A stretch of DNA of 64,000 nt, from NCBI GenBank assembly GCA_029228645.1, contig JAPTHR010000001.1:173682-237681 (forward strand), written 5' to 3'. The translations under genes were made by a program, and so were the position numbers. Of the stretch, positions 25,967 through 33,964 are shown one piece after another. Origin of the DNA: Gammaproteobacteria bacterium Milos-ODIII6. GTDB taxonomy: Bacteria; Pseudomonadota; Gammaproteobacteria; Chromatiales; Chromatiaceae. Every line of letters starts with the position of its first letter. Within the stretch, counting starts at the first letter, position 1. The notes beneath the pieces were generated by a model. That model was not told the origin of the DNA. It saw only the letters and a list, made by a program, of their open reading frames with translations, and did not search any database.

Positions 25967-26914
25967 TCAGCCAGTGCGGTCGGCCGGGACAGCCGGCAAA
26001 CGCGCGATATCCTCCAGCACCCCTCCCGCAGAGGCCCTGAATGCCGCCGCCTCGACGTCATTGAGATCAAGCTCGATCACCCGCCGCAGGCCGGCGCGAC
26101 TGAGGACGCAGGGAACCCCCATGGCGACATCCCGCTGCCCGTACTCGCCATTGAGCAAGGCCACGCAGGGAAGCAGCCGATTGCGGTGACGACTGATCGC
26201 ATCGACCATCGCGGCAATCGAAGCACCCGGCGCAATGTAGGCACTCGAATTCTTGCGCAGTGCCAGGATCTCTGCGCCGCCATCCCGGGTCCGCTGCACG
26301 ATCTCGGCCATGCGCTGATCGTCGATGAACTGGCTGACCGGCAGACCGTTGATGGTGCAGAAGCGCGCCACCGGGACCATGGAATCGCCGTGGCCGCCAA
26401 GCACGATGGTGGTGATATCGCGTGACGAAAAACCGGTTTCCATCGCGATGAAGGCCGCCATGCGCGAGGCATCCAGGACGCCCGCCTGTCCGAGCACCCG
26501 CTCACGCGGCCAGCCCGTGCGTTGCCAAGCCCGGTAGGTGAGCACGTCGACGGGGTTGGTGACCATGATGACGATGGCGTCGGGCGCATACTGCAGGATG
26601 TCGTCCACCACCCCGTCGATCACCCCGACGTTGACCTCGAGCACATCCGAACGCGACATGCCCGGTTTGCGCGCCACCCCCGCGGTGACCACGACCACTT
26701 CGGCGCCCGCCATGGCGGAGGGGTCATTGCTGCCGGTCACACGGGTGTCGAAATGGAAAAAAGGGGCCATCTGGGCGATGTCCAGAGCGACCCCCTGGGG
26801 GGCGTCCTCCCGGATATCGATCAGAACCACTTCGCGCGAGGTCTCCTGCTCCGCGAGTATCTGCGCGGCCGTCTCGCCTACCCGACCTGCACCGATGATG
26901 GCGACCTTCTGCAT
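25967..26914 (-). CDS. mdh: Malate dehydrogenase (LDH-like type)
   Basis: The 315-residue NAD-dependent enzyme interconverts malate and oxaloacetate. GAGRVG (8-13) binds NAD. R82 and R88 in ARKPGMSRSD, with Arg in the substrate-specificity loop, indicate malate rather than lactate. N120, D148, R151 and H175 complete the active site. It is the LDH-like MDH form rather than the E. coli-type enzyme. It starts at 26914 after a good AAGGGG site and lies between malic enzyme and citrate synthase, grouping C4-acid metabolism. Confidence 0.93.
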   Translation of the reverse strand: MQKVAIIGAGRVGETAAQILAEQETSREVVLIDIREDAPQGVALDIAQMAPFFHFDTRVTGSNDPSAMAGAEVVVVTAGVARKPGMSRSDVLEVNVGVIDGVVDDILQYAPDAIVIMVTNPVDVLTYRAWQRTGWPRERVLGQAGVLDASRMAAFIAMETGFSSRDITTIVLGGHGDSMVPVARFCTINGLPVSQFIDDQRMAEIVQRTRDGGAEILALRKNSSAYIAPGASIAAMVDAISRHRNRLLPCVALLNGEYGQRDVAMGVPCVLSRAGLRRVIELDLNDVEAAAFRASAGGVLEDIARLPAVPADRTG

Positions 26915-27019
26915 CTCTCAACCCCTTCACCGCGTGAACCCGAAATCTATCCGGTTTTTCTGCTTAAGTTAGCAGCGCTTCGGCAAAGGGGTATGGGGGT
27001 GAACCCTGTCGGCGGCCCT

Positions 27020-28294
27020 TCAGATCGGAGGGTAATGCGCCGGCCAGTCGCCGCGCGCCACACCGCTTTGGATTGCCGCACGCGCCACGGCGGGGGGCAC
27101 CACCTTGCGCAGGCGCGGATCGAGCGGCTTGGGCAGGATGTAGTCCGGCCCGAACTGGAGCGACTCGACGCCATAGGCGGCCAGCACGCGTTCCGGCACC
27201 GGCTCATGGGTGAGCTCTTTGAGTGCATGCGCCGCAGCGATCTGCATCGCCTCGTTGATGCGTCTGGCGCGCACGTCCAGGGCACCACGGAAGATGAACG
27301 GGAAACCCAGCACGTTGTTGACCTGGTTCGGGTAATCAGAACGACCGGTCGCCATGATGAGGTCGTCACGCACGCCTTGCGCGACTTCGGGGCGGATCTC
27401 CGGCACCGGGTTGGACAGGGCGAACACCACCGGCTTGGGCGCCATGGATGCGAGCATGCCCTTGGTGATCAGGTCCGGCCCAGATACCCCGATGAAAACG
27501 TCCGCACCCGCCATTGCATCCTCGAGGGTGCGCTTGTCGGTCTCCGCGGCGACACCGAACTTGTAGGGGTTGAGGTCTTCGCGCCCGACGTGGATCACGC
27601 CCTTGCGGTCGATCATCAGGATATTGTTGCGGTGCGCGCCCATCGCGATCAGCAGTCGCGCTGAGGCAATGCCGGCGGCACCGGCGCCGAGGATCACGAT
27701 CTGCGCGTCCTCCAGGCTCTTTTCCTGCAACTCGAGCGCGTTCAGCAAACCGGCCGCGATGATGATGGCGGTCCCGTGCTGATCATCGTGGAAAACCGGG
27801 ATGTCCAGCTGCTCGATCAACGCCTGCTCGATCTCGAAACAGTGCGGGGCCGCGATATCCTCGAGATTGATGCCGCCGAAGGTCGGTGCAATACGCCGCA
27901 CCACGTCCATGAACTCCTGGGGGGTATCGGCGTCCACCTCGATATCGAACACGTCGATGTCGGCAAAGTGCTTGAACAGGACGCCCTTTCCCTCCATCAC
28001 CGGCTTGCCCGCGAGCGAGCCCACCCTGCCGAGACCGAGCACGGCGCTGCCATCGGTGATCACGGCCACCAGATTGCCCTTGGCGGTATAGCGATAGGCG
28101 TCGTCGGGGTTGGCGGCGATCCGGCGTACCGGTTCTGCGACGCCGGGCGTGTAGGCCAGGGAGAGGTCCCGCGAGGTCTCGGCAGGCTTGCTTACCTCGA
28201 CCGAGATTTTTCCGGGGCGGGGTTTCGCATGGTATTCCAGGGCCGCCTGGTTGATCTCGAAATCAACGTCTTCTCTCGCATCGCCTTCGCTCAT
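27020..28294 (-). CDS. Malic enzyme (short form, malate to pyruvate)
   Basis: The 424-residue protein decarboxylates malate to pyruvate with NAD(P). The N-terminal malic domain has AYTPGVAEP (catalytic Tyr region) and the metal-binding block HDDQHGTA. The NAD(P)-binding domain has [10 protein letters not shown]. It corresponds to the malic-enzyme part of MaeB but lacks the C-terminal phosphotransacetylase-like domain found in the roughly 760-residue form. GGAG lies 7 bases before the ATG at 28294. Cofactor preference (NAD or NADP) cannot be decided by eye. Confidence 0.92.
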   Translation of the reverse strand: MSEGDAREDVDFEINQAALEYHAKPRPGKISVEVSKPAETSRDLSLAYTPGVAEPVRRIAANPDDAYRYTAKGNLVAVITDGSAVLGLGRVGSLAGKPVMEGKGVLFKHFADIDVFDIEVDADTPQEFMDVVRRIAPTFGGINLEDIAAPHCFEIEQALIEQLDIPVFHDDQHGTAIIIAAGLLNALELQEKSLEDAQIVILGAGAAGIASARLLIAMGAHRNNILMIDRKGVIHVGREDLNPYKFGVAAETDKRTLEDAMAGADVFIGVSGPDLITKGMLASMAPKPVVFALSNPVPEIRPEVAQGVRDDLIMATGRSDYPNQVNNVLGFPFIFRGALDVRARRINEAMQIAAAHALKELTHEPVPERVLAAYGVESLQFGPDYILPKPLDPRLRKVVPPAVARAAIQSGVARGDWPAHYPPI

Positions 28295-28341
28295 GGCATC
28301 GCTCCGTGTGCGTTACTGTTCGGGGCTGACCCGGAATGCCA

Positions 28342-28363
28342 GAAGGCGCCAGTTGGCGCCTTC
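28342..28363. terminator. Perfect 9-bp hairpin after rpmE
   Basis: GAAGGCGCC (28342-28350) pairs with GGCGCCTTC (28355-28363) around an AGTT loop, between the rpmE stop and the malic-enzyme start. It could terminate or attenuate the rpmE transcript, although the minus strand has no proper U-run after it. Confidence 0.5.
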
Positions 28364-28413
28364 CGTTTCAAATTGGGATTGGCTTGGCCCGGCCTCGCAG
28401 AGGCGGGCGAGCC

Positions 28414-28617
28414 TCAGCGGCGGAAACGCTTGTTGAACTTGTCCACGCGACCCGCCGTGTCCATGATCTTCTGCTGCCCGGTGTAGAACGGGTGACAGGC
28501 GGAGCAAACCTCGACACTCAGCTCGTTGTTGTCGTAGGTCGAACGGGTTTCGAAGGTGTTTCCGCAGCTGCAGGAAACTTTTACATCGTGATAGTTAGGA
28601 TGAATGTCCGCTTTCAT
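28414..28617 (-). CDS. rpmE: 50S ribosomal protein L31 (zinc-binding type)
   Basis: The 66-residue protein is the zinc-containing form of L31, with C16-x-C18 and C38-x-x-C41 forming the metal site. The start at 28617 ([10 protein letters not shown]) matches the family N-terminus and has GGAG 6 bases upstream, so the in-frame extension to 28641 is not used. The zinc-free paralogue RpmE2, induced by zinc starvation, is not in the window. It stands alone between malic enzyme and a DUF3135 gene. Confidence 0.97.
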   Translation of the reverse strand: MKADIHPNYHDVKVSCSCGNTFETRSTYDNNELSVEVCSACHPFYTGQQKIMDTAGRVDKFNKRFRR

Positions 28618-28743
28618 GTCCATCTCCGGCCATGGGGCCAAGTCTGAATTTGGTCAGGTTCCGCCGCCTCGGCTGAGCGGGCGGAGCGAAAGGACGCGGA
28701 ATTTACAGCAAGGTCGGGCCATTTGCAAGCGCGCTGCGCGGCG

Positions 28744-29118
28744 CTATTCGGAGGACCGGGAGAACTCCAGGACATCCGCCTTGGTCAACGCCGGCCGGGA
28801 CACCGGATCCATCGCCGCTCCGCCCGGAGCCATTCCGCCGAGTTCGGCCAGGCGCTTCTGCAGGCCGGCGTTCCCCAGGACGGTGTCCCACATCATGCGC
28901 GAGATCCGCAGGCAGGCGTTCATCGGCGTGCGGGCCATGCGGCGTTCCTGCTCGATGCGCCACTGCAGGCGGCGCATTCTTTGCTGCTGTGAGACGGGAA
29001 GATCCTGGATGCAGCGATCGATCGCGGCAAGCCGCATCTTCTCGAACGCGCCAGGGTCGCTATTCGCCAGCTCCGCCCATTCATCAAAGGTCTTGTCGCC
29101 AATCCTGATCTCTCGCAT
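28744..29118 (-). CDS. DUF3135 family protein
   Basis: This 124-residue soluble protein matches DUF3135 in its pattern: an N-terminal FDEW...ELANSDPGAFE segment, a helix-rich middle (RMRRLQWRIEQERRMA), and PMNACLRISRMMWDTV. The function of the family is unknown. The start at 29118 has GGAGG about 9 bases upstream; the frame continues to 29151 without conserved residues. It lies between rpmE and rof. Confidence 0.7.
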   Translation of the reverse strand: MREIRIGDKTFDEWAELANSDPGAFEKMRLAAIDRCIQDLPVSQQQRMRRLQWRIEQERRMARTPMNACLRISRMMWDTVLGNAGLQKRLAELGGMAPGGAAMDPVSRPALTKADVLEFSRSSE

Positions 29119-29307
29119 CCTCTTCGCCCTCCGGGAGATGCTGCCGGTCACCCTCGCGAGCGCAATCCGTGCAGCAGGCCATGCTCCGAAAAGTACCGTC
29201 TTGAGGGCAAGCTAGCACAGCAGAATTCGCCTGTCTCGCGGAATTAAATGGCTCTTTTCGGGACCGGGCTTCCCCACATTTTTATTTATTATTCATATGG
29301 TTACCGT

Positions 29308-29586
29308 CTATTTTGGCTGCGCGTCGGTTTCCTGACGCCAGATCATGGAACCGCTTGCATCGCGCATCTCCATGATGCGGTCGAGGCGCATCGGGAGTCG
29401 CTGCCCCTGTGAGATCAACACCAGGTACTCAGCGCCATCCCTGACCTCTGTATCCACAACCCGGCCTTCGATCTCCCTGCTGGCCTGGTCGTCATCGCGA
29501 CAAAGCAGCAAGACCGGGGTGCGGTGCATTGCGATCACCTCCAGTTCGTCATATGCCCCGCAGCTGATCGGCCGGTACCCGGACAT
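29308..29586 (-). CDS. rof: Rho-binding antiterminator Rof
   Basis: The 92-residue protein resembles E. coli Rof (YaeO), which binds the primary RNA site of Rho and blocks Rho-dependent termination. The N-terminal YRPISCGAYDELEV parallels the Rof YxPIxCxxYDxLE motif, and the later EYLVL...LRLD-like strands fit its Sm-like fold. The start at 29586 gives the usual short N-terminus; the frame reaches 29640 but without similarity. The upstream 160 bases and the downstream gap 29119-29307 show no other gene. Confidence 0.8.
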   Translation of the reverse strand: MSGYRPISCGAYDELEVIAMHRTPVLLLCRDDDQASREIEGRVVDTEVRDGAEYLVLISQGQRLPMRLDRIMEMRDASGSMIWRQETDAQPK

Positions 29587-29810
29587 GGTAATTCCCAATG
29601 TAAGGTTTGGAGAAAAATGCAGATCGACCGAGAATAACAATCCTCGCAGGCTTGTGCGCCTGCGCGGCCCGGGGCGGAACGGTGGCAGCAGCCCTGCGCA
29701 TACAAAACGAGCAAAACGATCCCATTACCCGGTTCCCAATGCTTCACCGTAGAATGCCCGAGCAAGCACATGCTGACCAATAACCCAGCGAAACATGGAG
29801 CGGTAAGGAA

Positions 29811-30248
29811 ATGAATGCACGCCTGGCCAAAGCAGCCCTTTTTTCCCTTATGACCTTTTCCCTCGGGACGACCTCTGCCGAGGAAGGCAACCTGGTCACC
29901 CACATGGGGAACATGCAGACCTACATGCACAAGACAGCGCTGTCGCTGGATGCGCGCAATCCTGAGCTGGTGTACTTCTACACCCACGAGATCGAGGAAA
30001 CCATTGGAGCCGTCAAGGAGATCGGGCGCTTCAAGGAGTACGACATCAAGGTCCTGATCGAGCATCTCCTGGTGCCCGAATTCGAGAAGTTCGAAGACCT
30101 GGTCAAGGCGCAGCAGCTCGATGAGGCGGACGTCCAGTTCAGCAAGCTGGTGAATGGCTGTAACAGCTGCCACGATGCGGTCAAGCGGGGTTACATCCGG
30201 ATCCAGCGCGTGAGCGGGAATCCGTTCATGCAGGACTTTGGCAATTGA
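29811..30248 (+). CDS. Cytochrome c'-like small c-type haem protein
   Basis: This 145-residue exported protein has a signal peptide (cleavage near TSA-EE, residue 23), a mostly helical body, and one c-type haem motif, C117-N-S-C120-H121, near the C-terminus. That layout is typical of four-helix-bundle cytochromes of the c' class. An AAGGAA site precedes the ATG at 29811 and a strong terminator follows, so it is a single-gene unit. Electron transfer or gas (NO/CO) binding in the periplasm is possible; the exact role is unknown. Confidence 0.75.
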   Translation: MNARLAKAALFSLMTFSLGTTSAEEGNLVTHMGNMQTYMHKTALSLDARNPELVYFYTHEIEETIGAVKEIGRFKEYDIKVLIEHLLVPEFEKFEDLVKAQQLDEADVQFSKLVNGCNSCHDAVKRGYIRIQRVSGNPFMQDFGN

Positions 30249-30274
30249 CGCCCACCGGCACACCCGCCGCCCGA

Positions 30275-30302
30275 GGGCAGCTGAAAAGCTGCCCTTTTTT
30301 AT
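30275..30302 (+). terminator. Rho-independent terminator after the cytochrome gene
   Basis: GGGCAGCT (30275-30282) pairs perfectly with AGCTGCCC (30287-30294) around a GAAA loop, followed by TTTTTTA. It lies 26 bases after the stop codon. Confidence 0.95.
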
Positions 30303-30374
30303 CGACCTGGAGTCACCACCGACTGGGGATGCCGTTCCTGAGAGGTTCCGCAAAAAACCCGGGCAAAGGCGGGC

Positions 30375-31715
30375 ATGGTCGTTAACACCTACCTGAAACT
30401 CGGCGGTTCGCTGGCGTGCGCGACCGCGATTTACCTGTTCTTCGAGGGCGCCCCCGCGTTGCGTATCGGTCTGGGCATTTTTACCCTGATTGCCCTGTTG
30501 TGGCTGACCGAGGCCTTCCACATCACCATTGTTGCCCTGCTGGTGCCGCTGCTGACGACAATCAGCGGGGTGTTCGAGCCGGCGCAGGCCTTCGGCGAGT
30601 TCGCCAATCCGATCGTGTTCCTGTTCCTCGGTGGATTCGCCCTCGCGGCGGTGATGCAGCGGCAGAAACTGGACCGGCTCATTGCGGCGCGGCTGCTACG
30701 ACTCGCGGGTGGCAACGCGCGCCGCGCGGTGACGCTGATGTTCGGGGTCACCGCGCTCCTCTCAATGTGGATCTCGAACACCGCCACCACGGCGATGATG
30801 ATGCCCCTGGCCCTCGGGATGCTCTGCAACACCCGCTACGAGGATAATCCCCGCAGCTACTGGTTCCTGCTCCTCGGCGTCGCTTATGCCGCCAACATCG
30901 GCGGCATCGGGACACTCGTGGGCAGCCCACCGAACGCAATAGCCGCGGCCAACGCCGGGATCAGCTTCGCTGACTGGTCGAGGATTGGCATCCCGGTGGT
31001 GCTCGTCGGGCTGCCATTGGTGCTTCTGCTTCTTTGGGTGACGTTCAAACCGGACCTCCCGGTATTTGCCGAAGCGGGGGATCAACCCACATCCCTGAGC
31101 ACACAGCAGATACTGACCCTCGCGGTTTTCGGACTGAGCGTGCTTCTGTGGTTGTCGAGCCAGGCGCTGGCTCCTTTGCTGGGCATCGAAAAGGGTTTCG
31201 ACTCGCTGGTGGCGATCCTGGCGATCATTCTGATCGCGGTCCTTCGCCTGGCGCACTGGCGTGACATACAGGAGACCGCCGACTGGGGCGTGCTGTTGTT
31301 GTTCGGCGGTGGCCTGACCCTTTCCGCGATGATGCAATCCACCGGGGTCAGCCTGTTCCTGGCCGAGTCGGTCGCCGAGTTGTTCGGCGAGGCGCCCCTG
31401 CTGCTATTGCTGCTGGCCATCAGCGCTCTGGTCGTGATGCTGACCGAGTTCACCAGCAACACCGCCAGCAGCGCGCTGCTGATTCCTGTTTTCCTGTCCG
31501 TGTGTGCCAGCATGGACCTGCCCCCGGTGCTGATATCGATGCTGATCGCGATCGGCGCCTCGTGCGCCTTCATGTTGCCGGTGGCGACACCGCCCAACGC
31601 GATCGTCTACGGCACAGGATTCGTTCCACAACGCGAGATGATCCGGGTGGGTGTGCGAATCAATCTGATCATGATCGTGCTACTCGCCAGCGGCGCCTGG
31701 CTGTTGGCGCGCTGA
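30375..31715 (+). CDS. DASS/SLC13-family anion (dicarboxylate) transporter
   Basis: The 446-residue integral membrane protein has about 11-12 hydrophobic segments and the paired Ser-Asn-Thr motifs of the divalent anion:sodium symporter family: S134-N-T136 in SNTATTAMMMP and S361-N-T363 in SNTASSALLIP. GSPPNA and VATPPNAI lie in the two re-entrant hairpins. Such carriers take up C4-dicarboxylates, citrate or sulfate, usually with Na+. The nearby malate and citrate genes make dicarboxylates a reasonable guess, but the substrate cannot be read from the sequence. Confidence 0.88.
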   Translation: MVVNTYLKLGGSLACATAIYLFFEGAPALRIGLGIFTLIALLWLTEAFHITIVALLVPLLTTISGVFEPAQAFGEFANPIVFLFLGGFALAAVMQRQKLDRLIAARLLRLAGGNARRAVTLMFGVTALLSMWISNTATTAMMMPLALGMLCNTRYEDNPRSYWFLLLGVAYAANIGGIGTLVGSPPNAIAAANAGISFADWSRIGIPVVLVGLPLVLLLLWVTFKPDLPVFAEAGDQPTSLSTQQILTLAVFGLSVLLWLSSQALAPLLGIEKGFDSLVAILAIILIAVLRLAHWRDIQETADWGVLLLFGGGLTLSAMMQSTGVSLFLAESVAELFGEAPLLLLLLAISALVVMLTEFTSNTASSALLIPVFLSVCASMDLPPVLISMLIAIGASCAFMLPVATPPNAIVYGTGFVPQREMIRVGVRINLIMIVLLASGAWLLAR

Positions 31716-31769
31716 CACAAGCCAGCAGCGGGGGCGACACCGGCCGGAAAGGACCCGTTGTCAGAGAGC

Positions 31770-32408
31770 CTAGACCGCATCCCCATCCGCGATCGAATGC
31801 GCCTCGGAGTGGGTCAGGTGGGGGTGGTTGCGCAGCACCAAACCGGCCTCGTGGAGAAACACAACCGCTTCCTGAAGGTTGCTGCGCAATGCCGGGTTGC
31901 CGCAATCCAGGTGACGCGCGAGTTCCTGGAGCGAGACCTCGACATGGTGATCCTTTACCGCCACCGGCATCTGCAGGCGTTCCGCCAGATTCAGGAACAA
32001 ATCCAACGGCTGCTGGCCATCGCGCCGCTCGCTCCTGCCATGTGCGCGTTGCACGATGCCTTCGCCCTCCGGCCGCGGAGCCCTTTCGCGACAGGCCGCC
32101 AGCAGCACTTCGTCGACCTCCGCGCCTCCCATTTTGACCGTCTCGACAATGCGCACGATAGCGAGGCCGCGCTCCAACTCGGGGCTGTCGGCCAGCTGCC
32201 AGGCCATCAGCTCGCGCTGCAGCTCGTTCAGGTGGTTCGCCTTGTAGCCGACCATCGAGAAGCTCCGGTCGCTCACCAGGTTGCGCAAAAAGGCCTCTGT
32301 GGCAAAAAAATAGCGCGAGGTGTAATGAAAAAGCTCTTCCGCAAAACCTCCCCAGCCATTGTGGAAAGGCGGATAGTAGTGACCCTCTATGTGCCTGGCA
32401 TCGGTCAT
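31770..32408 (-). CDS. Uncharacterised 212-residue protein
   Basis: I do not recognise this protein. It begins with an aromatic- and His-rich stretch (H7, Y11, H16, then GWGGFAEELFHYTSRYFF). A helical middle follows, then a charged, probably flexible segment (about 108-132), and a C-terminal part with several His (HLDCGNPAL, RNHPHLTHSEAH). There is no signal peptide or membrane span. GGAGG lies 4 bases before the ATG at 32408, which supports a real gene. It is convergent with the DASS transporter and follows hemW in the same direction. Confidence 0.65.
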   Translation of the reverse strand: MTDARHIEGHYYPPFHNGWGGFAEELFHYTSRYFFATEAFLRNLVSDRSFSMVGYKANHLNELQRELMAWQLADSPELERGLAIVRIVETVKMGGAEVDEVLLAACRERAPRPEGEGIVQRAHGRSERRDGQQPLDLFLNLAERLQMPVAVKDHHVEVSLQELARHLDCGNPALRSNLQEAVVFLHEAGLVLRNHPHLTHSEAHSIADGDAV

Positions 32409-32552
32409 AGCGCCTCCGTCAGTCCTCGACTGCCCGTTTCAGTTTAGGCCACTGCTCACAGGAGTGGCCGGGGCAGGGGCTTTTAGGGCTCCCTAAACGG
32501 CGATTGGCACAACACTGGGTCAGGCCGAGCAGAAGACGCCCCAGTACGGTGC

Positions 32553-32580
32553 AAAAAACCGACTTCGAGCCATCTGTCGG
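32553..32580 (-). terminator. Probable terminator after hemW
   Basis: On the minus strand a 5-bp stem CCGAC/GTCGG with a 12-base loop is followed by TTTTTTGC, about 55 bases past the hemW stop. A second dyad (GGCCACT at 32447-32453 with AGTGGCC at 32463-32469) lies just upstream of the 212-residue gene. The rest of the 32409-32634 gap holds nothing recognisable. Confidence 0.5.
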
Positions 32581-32634
32581 CTGTTTTACAGGATCGGGGC
32601 AAATTGCTTGCCAAGAACGGCGACTACGAGAGGA

Positions 32635-33768
32635 TCATGCGGTTTCGAAGATCAACAGCAATTCGTTGAGGTATCGCAGACCCAATGGCGTGGGCCGCAG
32701 GTGATCGGCCTGCGGGGCAAGCAGTTCGCGCGCGCATGCCTGACTCAGCTGACCGGCAATCGTGTCCAGGGACAGGCCGGTCCGGTCCGGAAAAAAATGC
32801 GCCGGCACGCCGTCGATCAGCCGCAGGGCATTGAGCATGAACTCGATCGGAAGTTCCTCCCCCGTGAGCACGCGTTCGCTGGACCTCTGCCGATTCTCCT
32901 CCATGTAGGCCTTTGGGTGGCGAGGACGCATGCGGCGCACGATACGGCCGTCCGGCAGGGTGATCTTGGCGTGCGCCCCCGCTCCGATCCCGAGGTAATC
33001 GCCGAACTGCCAGTAGTTGACGTTGTGCCGGGCACGCTGCGCCTGGCGGGCAAACGCCGAGATTTCGTAGCGCTCGAACCCGCTCGACGCGAGCCTGTCC
33101 ATCCCGGCATCCATGATGTCGCCAATATCATCGTCGTCCGGTAGCGGCGGCGGCCGCCGATGGAACAGCGTGTTGGGCTCGAGCGTGAGCTGGTACCAGG
33201 AGAGGTGTTCGGATTGCAGAGCGATCACGGCATCCAGGTCGGCGAGCGCCTCACGCAGGGATTGCCGCGGCAGACCGTACATCAGGTCGAGGTTGAGATT
33301 GTCGAACCCCGCGGCGCGCGCCAGGTCGACCGCCGCCAGGGCCTCGTTGCGGTCGTGTATTCGTCCCAATGCGGAGAGCTTGGCATCGTCCAGGCTCTGC
33401 ACCCCGATCGAGAGACGATTTACTCCGGCCTTGCGGTATTCAGCGAAGTGGCTAGCCTCGGCGGCGCCAGGGTTCGCCTCCAGGGTGATCTCGGCGTCCG
33501 GGGCGAGAGGCAGCCGGCGATCGACCCCCTCGAGAAGCCTGCCGATCGCGCGCCCGGAGAACAGGCTGGGCGTGCCGCCGCCAATGAAGATCGTCTCGAT
33601 CGAACGTCCCGCCGCATCCCCGACCTGCATCGCGAGGTCATTCAGCAGGGCAGCGACATACGCCTCTTCGGGCAGGGCCGCATCGGCCTGGTGCGAGTTG
33701 AAGTCGCAGTAGGGACATTTGCGCACGCACCAAGGGATATGGATGTACAGGCTGAGCGGCAGCCCCAT
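32635..33768 (-). CDS. hemW: HemW radical-SAM haem chaperone
   Basis: HemW (377 residues) is related to coproporphyrinogen III dehydrogenase HemN, but family knowledge assigns it a haem-insertion role rather than the HemN reaction. The radical-SAM cluster motif C14-x-x-x-C18-x-x-C21 (WCVRKCPYCD) and the following GGGTPS motif (about residues 67-72) are clear. The extra fourth cysteine of true HemN (CxxxCxxCxC) is absent. It starts immediately after the stop of the small CPXCG gene and probably shares the uvrD transcript. Confidence 0.93.
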   Translation of the reverse strand: MGLPLSLYIHIPWCVRKCPYCDFNSHQADAALPEEAYVAALLNDLAMQVGDAAGRSIETIFIGGGTPSLFSGRAIGRLLEGVDRRLPLAPDAEITLEANPGAAEASHFAEYRKAGVNRLSIGVQSLDDAKLSALGRIHDRNEALAAVDLARAAGFDNLNLDLMYGLPRQSLREALADLDAVIALQSEHLSWYQLTLEPNTLFHRRPPPLPDDDDIGDIMDAGMDRLASSGFERYEISAFARQAQRARHNVNYWQFGDYLGIGAGAHAKITLPDGRIVRRMRPRHPKAYMEENRQRSSERVLTGEELPIEFMLNALRLIDGVPAHFFPDRTGLSLDTIAGQLSQACARELLAPQADHLRPTPLGLRYLNELLLIFETA

Positions 33769-33957
33769 TCAGTCGTCGTCCCGATGCGCCTGCAGGGTCC
33801 AGTGCTCCCCGGAGCAGGCCAGGCGCAGCTCGATCGGGCGGCAACAGACCGAACAGTCCTCGATATAGGACTGCTCGCCGGCCGAGGTGTCGACCTGGAC
33901 CTCGATGGATTCACCGCAGTAGGGGCATTGAACGGTCTGCCAGTAGAGCGCCTGCAT
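33769..33957 (-). CDS. CPXCG-motif cysteine-rich protein
   Basis: This 62-residue protein has a zinc-ribbon pattern, C11-P-Y-C14-G and C35-x-x-C38 (C39), matching the CPXCG-motif family of unknown function. The start at 33957 lies 7 bases after the uvrD stop, and its TGA abuts the hemW ATG, so three genes are packed uvrD-CPXCG-hemW. The longer frame to 34113 runs antisense-like through uvrD and is rejected. Confidence 0.85.
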   Translation of the reverse strand: MQALYWQTVQCPYCGESIEVQVDTSAGEQSYIEDCSVCCRPIELRLACSGEHWTLQAHRDDD

Positions 33958-33964
33958 GCCGAAT

